Assembly (NCBI RefSeq): GCF_910592395.1
Contig: NC_088325.1
Location: 7,161,501-7,225,500 of the forward strand
Length of the DNA: 64,000 nt
Direction: 5' to 3'
DNA from: Lineus longissimus
Lineage: Eukaryota > Nemertea > Pilidiophora > Heteronemertea > Lineidae
The position numbers and the translations under genes were made by a program. Positions within the stretch are counted from its first letter, which is position 1. Each line of letters starts with the position of its first letter. Positions 54,580 through 64,000 of the stretch are shown piece by piece. The notes under the pieces are model-generated. The model searched no databases. It was not told where the DNA came from and saw only the letters and a list, made by a program, of their open reading frames with translations.

Positions 54580-57500
54580 CATGAAATCAGAATTAAGATT
54601 TGATTGAAAGCATTCAGATTCAGAAGCATTTGTACAGACCACTTCTGACTCAGTATCGACGATTTTCTTCTGCTGAATATGCACAATCGGGGGGAAGAAA
54701 CCACGTGATCATTTGGTACATGACCTGTGGCCAGGAGGGAAATTATGCGAGGATTACCTTCACCTCGTACGATAGCTCTTCAGCAAGGAAGATAAACTCT
54801 TCGTATACTTCATCAAGCGCATGAATTCAAATACCTGCTTTCAATGAATGGTGGAAGAAAACCTCAAAATAGAAATGAAGATGCACTTTTCCCAGAGGAT
54901 CGGTTAGCAAGCGGCACGAGGTAAGCATACAGAAATCTATTTATTTCCGATGGATTTCAAAAACATCAACACCTGACATCAGTGATCTTATTCGATGACA
55001 AAGTTCTATAACAGTCATTCACTTGGAAAATTTGGCTTACTTGCCACTACATAATTATAACAGTCGTGAAATACTGTGTCGACGCCATTTAGCCGGGGGA
55101 GGGGCTCCTGTACAAATGGCCTATTTTACATGTGCAATATATATGTAGGCCTATATGAAACGGATGCGCCAAAACCGGCGAAAAAGGCGTGGACACAGTG
55201 TTTAATTCTTCTTCCTGCACCGGAATCAGTAGTGCCCTTGGAAGTAGGCTTCTGGACCGCTCTCGCAATTATGGACGTGAATAAGTATGTCATGATTTGG
55301 CATAGACGCGTTTGCGTTGGCAGATATCATTACCAAACATCCGTTGCATTTCGGCTTGATGTACCAAGCCATGAAAGTTATACGTTGTTAATTTTAGACC
55401 CGAACTTCCTAGAGAATTTCCCATAGTTGATGTCGTGGATTCCATGAAATCAGTGACACATTTTGTATCATCAACAGGAGGCATCTTCTCACTCTTCTTC
55501 TTTATGTATTGTACAATGGGATCCGCGACATGTAATGAACGCTGGGGCAACTGTATCATTCTTTTAGTTTTAGGAACAGCTTGCTTCGACCATCATGGTT
55601 TCTGAACACAGAACTACAGAAATCATTATGTAAATACCCAAAAGGACCTGCGAAAAATGCAACTAAACCGAAAGACAACCTAAAACCGGAGTTCGCCGAG
55701 CAAACTCAGTGATTTCCCACGGTGATTTATTATGCAAATAAGTTACAAAACTAAAAATATTGAACCCGACATGCACAGCTTCAGCATACAGGTCGTCCTC
55801 GTGAATACCGGTATCGGGTGCCATTTTTAAGAGGCCTCTTGGGGTGCCATATATTCCATGTATTATAATTGCCTATTTATACTCCATAAACAGTGTCACT
55901 TAAATGTTATTGTACGCACAGGTCGTCACAGTCATTGGCTCAAGATCTGTAAGCCACACCAGCGGATATTTCTAATTTTTTTAGTCAATGTTCCAGGGCG
56001 GTATGGGAAGCGGCGCTTCGCAGATTGTTCATGACAAATCACAATAAAGGCGGGACCAGGGCCTACTTAGTCCTATATATACTGGTACCCTTTTGTGGAC
56101 CTCTGAAATGTATGGTCCTACTTTTTTATAATACCGAAAGGATAGGCAACAGGTATTCACGAGGACATCCCGTATATTACCTACAATGTTTCATCCCTGA
56201 AAAGTCCGTTCAATTGCTAATTTCCAGTACTTTGATTTTCCCTTGGGACCAGTCCCCGCCGCGGTATAAATTAACAGTTTTTGCCGCATCGCTAAGTCGA
56301 AACACATAAAGAAAATAACATCATTGCATTCTCGGCGGTTTACCGCGACGGGAGACCGATCCAATGGAATCAGGCCTTTATCGAAGACATTCACCGCAAC
56401 TCTTCTCTATAGTATTTTAAAGTACAACCGTAAATTATAAAGTTGCAGCACTAATTGAGTGCGCATACCAATTTGATCAAAGAACTTTGCTAAATAATCC
56501 AGAAAAATTAGCTGGCTTTGCACCACTGTACCCGCCGTCAGCAATACAAATTGGTGGCTCTGTGAAGGTCAGACGCCGCTGTCAGCAAAATGAAGTGGAA
56601 CGTAGAAACCAGCAGCAACATGACTACCACTCTTCCCTCGCTGTCTCGTCTGCTTGTTCTTCCAATGAAATCACCAGATTTGTTGATACCAATCAGATAT
56701 ATTTGCTATGAATATCATGAAACGTCGGCCGTAGTTATACAAGACTGTGTCAATCTGGTACATGATACAACTCTCCTGTAGTGGTGTAGAAACAAGACTG
56801 TTTACTTGAGATGAGGTACATGTATGTGTCCCTCAGGATGAGTCACAGCTGCTGCGACAGCACACCCTTTCGCTTGCCTGCAATGTTGTTGGTTCTTTTG
56901 ACGGGATGCCAAGAGATAACTATCGCCCGCTCCACAGAGAAAGGCACGATAATCAAAGCAGGGGCGCAGCAAAACGATTGCAAACAATGAATTTGCAAGA
57001 AATTAATGAAGCGCAGACCAAATCAAAGAAGGGCTTTCCTCCAGTAATCTGGCGGTGTCCCTTGATACGCCAGTCGACAACCCCATAGAAGGGACTCGCA
57101 CTCGAATCCGACATGGCAAGGCAGGGGAGATACTGGACTGATGAGTCGGCTCGTTCCCTCACGTGGACGACGACGATGAAGGAAAGAGCGTTCCCAATTA
57201 GTCCGATGAAGAATCGATGAAAGCTTGTGTGCGATGAAGGAGTTACACGTCATTGTTGGACTCGAGTTCGGTGCATTGGATGCCGTCTCCTTCACGTTAC
57301 TCAATCCACTTTTGTATAAGATTCCGAAGTTGACCACTACAACCCCCGATTTACTAAGGATGCGCAACCCCGCTTCATTGAGATGTTCAATTCACTTTTG
57401 CCTCAGATTCTGAAGTTTGACCACTGTCTCTTATCAAGAAGCAACATGATGAGTAAACTAAGTACATCTAACTACGTCCCCGTGTTAGCAACTATTTTTG

Positions 57501-58075
57501 TGGTTCCAGAAGCTTGAGATCGATATCCATGATGAAGTTTTGCTGACATGATGTAACTTATTATATACGTAAGCAGTAGCTTGGACTTAAATGTTTTTTA
57601 AAAGACCTACATCGCGATGGCTGTTCTCGATCCTTTAGTGTATACGTGTTTGATATCTTTCAACTGTCCATTAAACTGCCAACAGTTTATCTATACCAAT
57701 ACTGTCCTGAAATGATCGACCGACAAGATCGACAGTTTTTTGTTCATGTATATTCTGAAATTGATTAACCTGAATGTTAGTTTTAATACTGAATGTTGGT
57801 TAGGGTTGGATTCATCGAGCTTCCCGACGAGAAAGGGAATGTCGTTTAATCCCACTAGCTGGTGCTCGTATAATATACACAGCTCCTTTTCTGGTATTCA
57901 TGAATGAAATAAGCAATTATGAAGTGGTCCTGGTAATTTAAAGTTTGGGTAAACACTGAGTAAGTTGTTACCTAGTGAGTGAAACGAAGGCACTTGGCGG
58001 GTGGCGGATATTTTTTCAAAGTAAAACGGCCCTAGTTTTTGCAGGGCCTGACCAAAAGACGGGGCCTATTTGTCG
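54580..58075. other. Intergenic, no gene recognised
   Basis: Frames up to 116 codons (55076-55426 plus; 57023-57367 minus) have no known motif, and several overlap antisense. No repeat matches elsewhere in the window. Confidence 0.4.
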
Positions 58076-58078
58076 TGC

Positions 58079-58609
58079 ATGGCCTTCCAAAAAAACTTAC
58101 CGTACAATGTTGGACACAAGGATGCTCTATCAAGTCATCAGGAGCGCATCCCGGGGTTCGTAGCCAATAGCTCTTCAAACGATTGGGAGCGGGTGGAATT
58201 TTTAATGCGTCTGTACGAATTAATGTTGTCTAGACGATGGATGACAGTCATTGCAATTATTCGGATTAAAGGACATCTTTATTTTCTATTTGTGCCCGCA
58301 ATCAGATGCTCCAGTCACGTGCCAAGCTGGCCAACTGGTCACTGTGGTGCCTTTTGTCATCATTACTGTGGCATGCGGGAGAAACATGGCTGCAATGATC
58401 GCTTCAGATCGTATAGTTGTCTACTTGCAGCAAAAAACAGTGTGTCGTTTGTCTTCGAAAGATCTGGAAAGACACCAACTTATGTCTTGGGGAGAACCGG
58501 TCTCATAGCGATTCCCTATAGAGGAATTTTGTTGCTTGCGTGTAGCTTGGTAATTTCTTGTGGAGGCCAAATTAAAGGGACAACTTGGGCGTGGGATTTA
58601 CCTTGCTAG
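58079..58609 (+). CDS. Unrecognised 176-codon open frame
   Basis: The longest ATG-initiated frame outside repeats other than the 15.4-kb gene. It starts MAFQKNLPYNVGHKD. It has a Cys/His-rich middle, two hydrophobic stretches (one near YLFFLFVP, one ILLLACSLVI near the C-terminus) and ends DLPC. Another plus-strand frame of 85 codons overlaps it. No known family is recognised, and codon use cannot be judged without a reference. Could be an exon or chance. Confidence 0.18.
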   Translation: MAFQKNLPYNVGHKDALSSHQERIPGFVANSSSNDWERVEFLMRLYELMLSRRWMTVIAIIRIKGHLYFLFVPAIRCSSHVPSWPTGHCGAFCHHYCGMREKHGCNDRFRSYSCLLAAKNSVSFVFERSGKTPTYVLGRTGLIAIPYRGILLLACSLVISCGGQIKGTTWAWDLPC

Positions 58610-58614
58610 GAGGA

Positions 58615-60815
58615 GAATACCCGTGCTGGACACCATCCGCCGCCACCTGTTGTACCACATTGATGCTGAGCTCTGATAACGATTTTTCGCCGGTGTTGCG
58701 CGGCTGTTTTGGACATGGTTTCTGAATTGAGTTACACCACGTTTTAGTGCATTGTCTTTTGCAGTTCAATGATTTTTCAATGACAAGATCCTGTTCGGAG
58801 AAGTACGGTCCTCCTGGAAGCTGTATTGGATGGAAAACCAACATATCTTTTGCCAACTTGGCCCTTTAAGGGAAATGAAACCATTGGTATTAAAGAACTA
58901 ATACATTGTACATTGCTTCAGATTGCCCCCCCCCCCGCCCTCTCCGCTCCCACACTCATGCGCAAATATCAGATATAAGAAGCCCATAACAAAACCTCAC
59001 AGCTACATACTTTAACATATAATCGTTCGTATACATGTAGTAAAAAAAGAATTTAATCAATTACCATTCTCCTTCTAATACGTTTCGAGTATATGCACAT
59101 TGCGCTCCGATAGTTCTTGATAGTTTTGGTTAGAGCTTGCGTTGATACTTTGTGTTCTGCATCAAAAATTAAAATGTAAGTCGAAATGCGCAATATCCAA
59201 ATCCTCTCTGAGTACGCACTGTATCAAACTTCACTTCGCATTTGTTGCACTCAAAATGCGTAATTTTGAATTGAATATAACTGCTGACGCCTGAGAGGCA
59301 TCACTATTTTAAATGGTAGCTTCCCTTCATTGGTCGTTTCAGGTGAATCCAATGCAGGACAGTGGAGCTGAGCGTACGTCTTTATAATAGGTGGCATTAT
59401 CCTTTTTTATACCAATTTCATTTGACTGATGTTTATCGATATCATTATGATTCGCACTCTATGGAGAGTCATTTTAAAAATTTGTATTCAATTTTCTGAA
59501 GCATGTCTTGATTAAGAGCTTCTTTTCCTGTATCAGAAAATTATCAAATTTTCGTGAGAGTTCAATAAAGAGAATTCCTTATAGCAACCAGACATATAAT
59601 AGCCGCAGCAGGATAAGATACTTCCCCACCTAATTGTTAGCTGGTTTCCTCCAATCTCTTGAACATTCAGATGGCGATGTCGCCTCTACTTTGGTTATTA
59701 TGGTTTGCGATAATGTAGTGGAAATAACTGCCAATATAATAACTTGGTCTATACATCATCCATATTCAACCTCAGTAGGCCCACTCCGCTTGTGACAGGT
59801 GTTTTCCTGATTAAAGCAATCAGTAACCATGCTTGACAAGAATAAAGTGCAATTATGAAAGGATGTTAGATTCATGAAGTAACAAAGCAAAGGCAATGAG
59901 ATGTAGGCCTACTCGCGTATGTCATGTATATGTGGTCCGTCAGTTGTATCGTGTCTTCATCATGAATCAAAAGCTTATGTCGTCCATTGTGCTGTACTGT
60001 CCAGTGAGACCACCTCACATACACAAAAAGTTATATTACGGTTTATAGTCTGATATCAAATGCGTAGAGGTTATGATCCGACTTCACACTTTAGCACCGT
60101 TCTATACCTTAAAATCTTCAGTAGAATTCTGATGTGCTACTCAATCAGCGCAATAACTTCATGGGTATAGTGTCTTCATACTAAACAATATGTCGTCCAT
60201 TGTGGTTTTATTGTCCAGTGAGATGTACTTGATGTACTTGATGTACCATATCCTTTGGCACAACTTCGCTGTTCCTTCTCCTTCTTTATACTACTAGATG
60301 ACCTTTTCTTGGAGGAGGTCCACGACAAGACCTAGACAAGTGAATTAAACTTGTGTCTCTTACAGTTTCCACGGTACGCAACCTTGCAGGGCACCATTGT
60401 TGGGCACGACCGCTACCTTTGATGGAAATCAACCTCTCTAGTTATCACTTCCTGCTCTCGCTTTGATATTAACCTCTCAATTAACACCGCCCCTCAATTA
60501 CAAACTGACTGCTGGCTATACTAATCATTAGCTGACAGTCTCTCACAGCTTGTGGTGCCATTTTTCTATCCCTGGGAATGACTATCGTTACGGATACATA
60601 TCACTTTGGCAGAGAATGATCAATATTGTATTAATAACATTAATGAACGTAGACTGAGTGAGAAACGTGAACATGCATATAATCAAACCACCTTACATTT
60701 GAAGCGTGTTGGAACTGCTGTTCAACCTCTTTGTCATTCAATGCTGCCTCTCCTTGATATCGGCTTGTCAATTACAGCTACTCAAGGGTAATGATTGACA
60801 AATTACTGCTGAAGT
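58615..60815. other. Intergenic, no gene recognised
   Basis: A C-tract lies at about 58926. Otherwise AT-rich sequence with no recognisable feature. Confidence 0.5.
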
Positions 60816-60817
60816 CA

Positions 60818-60890
60818 CCGTGGACCAGTGGCTGGTACTCTCGACTGGCGGTGGAGAGGTCCCAGGTTCGAACTCCCACAGTCGGCATGA
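60818..60890 (+). mobile_element. tRNA-like SINE head
   Basis: TGGACCAGTGG at 60821-60831 resembles an A box, and GGTTCGAACTC at 60865-60875 is a good B box. The whole does not fold into a full cloverleaf with matching acceptor ends, so I take it as the promoter part of a SINE. The 86-codon frame across it (60791-61051) is incidental. Confidence 0.5.
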
Positions 60891-60894
60891 GCCT

Positions 60895-61975
60895 ATACGG
60901 GAAACTAGCCTACTCCACCCTGGTGGATAGTACCAGTCAAAAATGGTCAGGCGAAAATGCCAATTTAACTGCTGATCTGAGTTCTACGGAAAGTTTTCAG
61001 GGAACACCGTTGAGTAAGATTACAGTCTCCTCTGTTGAAGTTGATAACTGATTATTAACCCAAGCACAACTTATTTTTATGTAAATCATGAGATAGAAGT
61101 GACCACTTTCTCTCTTTGTGCTTGTGGTATCATTCATCTATCCCAAGCAATGGCTATCATGGGTATTCCGAGATGCAGGAATACATCAAACCAATTTTCT
61201 CCTCGACATGGGTACCGTGTTGTGACTGCCGCTAATCCTCTGCAGCATTCATGGCGTGCTCTGTTTTATATAAGCTTGTCAAAATCGCTCTGTAATTACT
61301 GATCGCACTGATGACGACCTTATAGCACGTTATGGAAAGTAAGAAAGTAATTTCACGTACCAGCCAACTGCAGACCTTGAAACGTTTTCCTTACGTCGTT
61401 CGCCAAGACAGTTACCGCGCTCTCTACATGAATTATTCATCTTTCTAAAACAATAACTTACCATTGGAATTCACTTTGGTGGTCGTGGAATGTGATCAAC
61501 TTTCGGCAATAAAGGCCGCAATAGTTTCTTTTCCAACCTCCCCTTTTTTTGCTCGTGGCAACCTTTATCTATTTGAAACAATGTCTGTCAAATATATAAA
61601 CATGTCGCCTTCCTCTTTGTAGTGGTACCGTGTTTGAAGGATGCCTTAACTCATGAACCTCAGCAGCCAACATTGCATGCTGCCTTCAAAATTGACCTCT
61701 CTATCATACGTCTTCTCTCGATTAGTAATTACTCAAATGGCTGCTGGGTCCATCAATCATAAGAGGACAGTCACCGCTCTCTATTAGCTAGTTGGGCGGG
61801 TATCCATCAAAAGGCGTAAACGTACCAAACGTATTACTTTGGTACGGATATGATATTAATACGTTACATATGCTCTTAAACATAAATAGAGCTGTTCCCT
61901 AGCCGGCTTTGTGCCAATCCAATTATCCTTTGAGGACTTGGAATCAGCAACAAGATCGGCAGAAGTTCGGGGGAA
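60895..61975. other. Intergenic, no gene recognised
   Basis: Nothing recognisable. Confidence 0.5.
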
Positions 61976-61979
61976 AATA

Positions 61980-62072
61980 CAGATTTTGTATGCGGCTACG
62001 TAATGCGCATGAATAAATCACCAGGTATTTGACCCTATTCATGCGCATGCGTAACTGGGTACAAAATATGGA
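61980..62072. mobile_element. Short hairpin element with GCGCATGAATA stem
   Basis: The arm TACGTAATGCGCATGAATA (61997-62015) pairs with TATTCATGCGCATGCGTA (about 62036-62053). The flanks ATTTTGTA / TACAAAAT also pair, giving ~36-bp imperfect arms around a ~20-base loop. Probably a tiny MITE. Confidence 0.6.
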
Positions 62073-62169
62073 AATCTTGGACCAGCTTCTGCTGATCGTG
62101 GTGCTGAGTCAAAGTCCTCAACGTAGTATAGGTAAGGAAGTAAATGCGACAGTGAGAAATCAACTTAAA

Positions 62170-62321
62170 CGTTCGAGTGATCAGGGAGTTTTAGCAAAGC
62201 CCCCGAAACGCTAACGCCTATCTCATTGTTCGGTCTCCTGATCACAATGTCGAGCAATGGGACAGGCGTTCACGTTGGCGTTTCGGGGGATTTGCGAGAA
62301 CTCCCTAGGTCAACCCGAATC
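62170..62321. mobile_element. Foldback element with CCCCCGAAACGC arms
   Basis: The left arm (AGGGAGTT..GCAAA, then CCCCCGAAACGCTAACG and CATTG.TCG, 62183-62233) pairs with the right arm (CGAGCAATG..GGCGTTTCGGGGG..CTCCCT, 62251-62306). Looser pairing extends outward to about 62170 and 62321. Non-coding. Confidence 0.72.
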
Positions 62322-62324
62322 TGA

Positions 62325-62735
62325 CAATAGGTGGAACCACTGTTAACAGCATGCCGCATAATGAGCATAAGTAGCCGTATTTAATATTAAGCCATACAAC
62401 CTATAACTATATCATCTGTTGCCCTTCGCAAAGAACATTGCTGTCAAGTAAGGTTTTGTATTTTACAATCAACTTGAAGCAGTTCATCGACGCGGTCCCC
62501 CAAGATCCATTTTACCTTCGAATATTACCAACTTTAACAATTTCCGGTCGGATTAAATGTATCAGTTGAAAGAGTCAAGTAAAACGAATACATGTAATAG
62601 AAAAAACGCCACACCTTGTTAGATTTTTGGCTGATTTTCACGTGAAGACCGCTGATATCTGATTGGATATCATAAATCTGACGTCATCTTACCAAAGCTG
62701 TTAGGACTCAAAGCCGTTGCACAAATAACTATGGA
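62325..62735. other. Intergenic, no gene recognised
   Basis: Nothing recognisable before the truncated retrotransposon. Confidence 0.5.
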
Positions 62736-62739
62736 CACT

Positions 62740-63472
62740 GACTACACTACTATCAGATCCATAGAATAGCAAAGATCAGACGATACCTGGACAATACCAC
62801 CTGTGCCAGAGTAATTAAATGCGCTAATAACATCTCGCCTGGATTTCCAAAACGGTCTTTTGCTCGGATTACCGGGCTGTGAAATCCAGCGCCTTCAAAA
62901 AGCACAAAATGCTAGTGCTCGCCTCTTAACCAGGTCCAAAAAGAGAGAGCACATAACCCCTATTTTAAAATCTCTTCATTGGTTGCCGGTGACATCACGT
63001 ATCGACTACAAAGTTCTTCTCACAACCCACAAGGTCATCCATCATGAGGAGAGCCCACAGTATATGAAGGAACTTCTCAGTCTCCGTGCGCCCGGCCGCA
63101 GACTTCGGTCCTCGGATGACCCTTGGCTCCTTGCCATCCCACGTTCAAATGGGGTCTTCGGGGATCGATCTCTGTGTGTCCGGGCCGCGGGGCTGTGGAA
63201 CGCCCTTCCAAGCTGGTTACGTGATGTCACTGTGCTAAACACTTTTAAGAGTAAACTCAAAACTCATCTTTTTATCCTAACATATTCAGAGTAGGCCATA
63301 CATGTTTTAAATATTGATATTTTCCGGATGTTTTTAAACTGTTTTTTTATCCTCATGAAATCACCACTTTTAATGTACTCATTTAATATTATGTACAGTG
63401 CTTAGAAAATGTATGCACCATTATTTTAGCACTTTAAATCAAATAAATTATTATTATTATTATTATTATTAC
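62740..63472 (+). pseudogene. 5'-truncated CR1/L2-like non-LTR retrotransposon, RT C-terminus and 3' tail
   Basis: The first frame (62742-62816) reads HRIAKIRRYLDNTT..RVI, the segment just after the RT thumb. One extra A in an AAA run at 62817-62819 shifts the frame. The second frame then runs to a stop at 63294, with NALITSRLDF, LLGLPGCEIQRLQKAQN, REHITPILKSLHWLPV, RIDYKVL, then DRSLCVRAAGLWNALP and FKSKLKTHLF. This order is diagnostic of the C-terminal domain of CR1/L2-group reverse transcriptases. The 3' UTR holds TGTACAGTGCTTAGAAAATG and a (TTA)n tail (63447-63470), the usual end of these elements. Catalytic RT motifs and the endonuclease are absent, so it is a dead, 5'-truncated copy with a single coding lesion. 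Confidence 0.9.
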
Positions 63473-63474
63473 AC

Positions 63475-64000
63475 TTACGATAACTTTGGATTCAGTCATT
63501 TTTCGTTGGTGATATATTCTAATTAATAGAATGTCTATAAATAATAAGGACGTAATCGTTGCCAAAATCGGTTATAAACATCTTTTAATATAGGGTGGTG
63601 CAGAAAAAACGCAACCAGATACTTCCACTACCAGGGGTTTAAAACCATTGACACCAAGTGAATGGGGAATCTTTCTAGAAGAAGATTCATACCACAATCG
63701 ACCGATTCTGTTCTGTAGTTTTTGTTGTAGAGACGTTTTTGTGAAGCAAGATTGGAGTCCCTTGGCCAGGTTTGATGCAGAAAAACAGAACGGTTCTGTT
63801 GTAGGTTACAAACATCTCGGTAGTGTGCTGCGGCCTGGCCATGCTTACACGACCATTACTCAGTTCCAAGTGGTCACTAGCAACCTTGTCGACATTATCT
63901 CATTCAGTATTATTACCTGACATTTAATCCACCTACTTACTAAGTTCAGTTTACCGGCTCAGTTTGATTTTACCTATGCGCGACTTAAACCTGTCTGTGC
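63475..64000. other. Right edge; possible mariner-type end at ~63593
   Basis: TAGGGTGGTGCAGAAAAAAC at about 63592-63611, preceded by TATA, resembles one terminal repeat of a Tc1/mariner element. No opposite end is visible before the window stops. The two antisense frames at 63648-63920 show no transposase motif (no D..D/E pattern I can see). Confidence 0.3.

Overview
This is animal nuclear DNA, most likely from a marine invertebrate. It is AT-rich with short scattered ORFs, tRNA-derived SINEs, CR1/L2/jockey-type non-LTR retrotransposon tails, many hairpin MITEs, homopolymer G/C runs and microsatellites. There are no operons, ribosome-binding sites or prokaryotic gene density. The species cannot be fixed from sequence alone; a mollusc, echinoderm, hemichordate or cephalochordate would all fit.

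The window is gene-poor. The only ORF I would defend as host coding sequence is on the minus strand at 15430-16179. It is a basic, Ser/Thr/Pro-rich, probably disordered protein with a short RPNSAM-type repeat, and it ends at a good phase-0 splice donor. A few other open frames (24.9, 36.1, 38.2-39.2, 47.5, 49.5, 51.0 and 58.1 kb) are listed as weak, unrecognised candidates. Protein homology is otherwise confined to three dead non-LTR retrotransposon 3' ends (35.46-35.67, 39.77-40.21 and 62.74-63.47 kb), each broken by frameshifts or deletions.

Layout: 0.2-7.7 kb is dominated by a dispersed repeat made of ~300-bp tandem monomers (copies at 0.23-0.65, 3.81-4.93 and 6.25-7.68 kb). The same family returns in inverted orientation at 44.76-45.92 and 53.87-54.58 kb. 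Each monomer carries two striking motif blocks. One is a near-palindrome containing the first 15 bases of the vertebrate CTCF consensus. The other is a cluster of nuclear-receptor half-sites: TCAAGGTCA, a DR3, and an outer inverted pair of AGGTCA. The copies at 3.8 and 44.8 kb look nearly identical, lie in opposite orientation and enclose ~40 kb. This is the most interesting structure in the window.

The rest is a catalogue of DNA-transposon debris. It includes a well-formed 1,054-bp Mutator-like non-autonomous element with 55-bp TIRs and a 9-bp target duplication (42.6-43.65 kb), a 371-bp TIR element just before it, and a four-copy TTAA-flanked MITE family (32.5, 32.8, 33.55 and 46.97 kb). 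There is a TA-flanked 405-bp MITE (20.07 kb), a 61-bp mariner-type hairpin (28.19 kb), adjacent foldback elements at 13.0 and 13.4 kb, and others at 12.47, 17.37, 24.49, 26.7, 52.46, 61.98 and 62.17 kb. A ~39-bp minisatellite (37.4-38.2 kb) is split by a unique segment. Stretches with nothing recognisable are stated as such.
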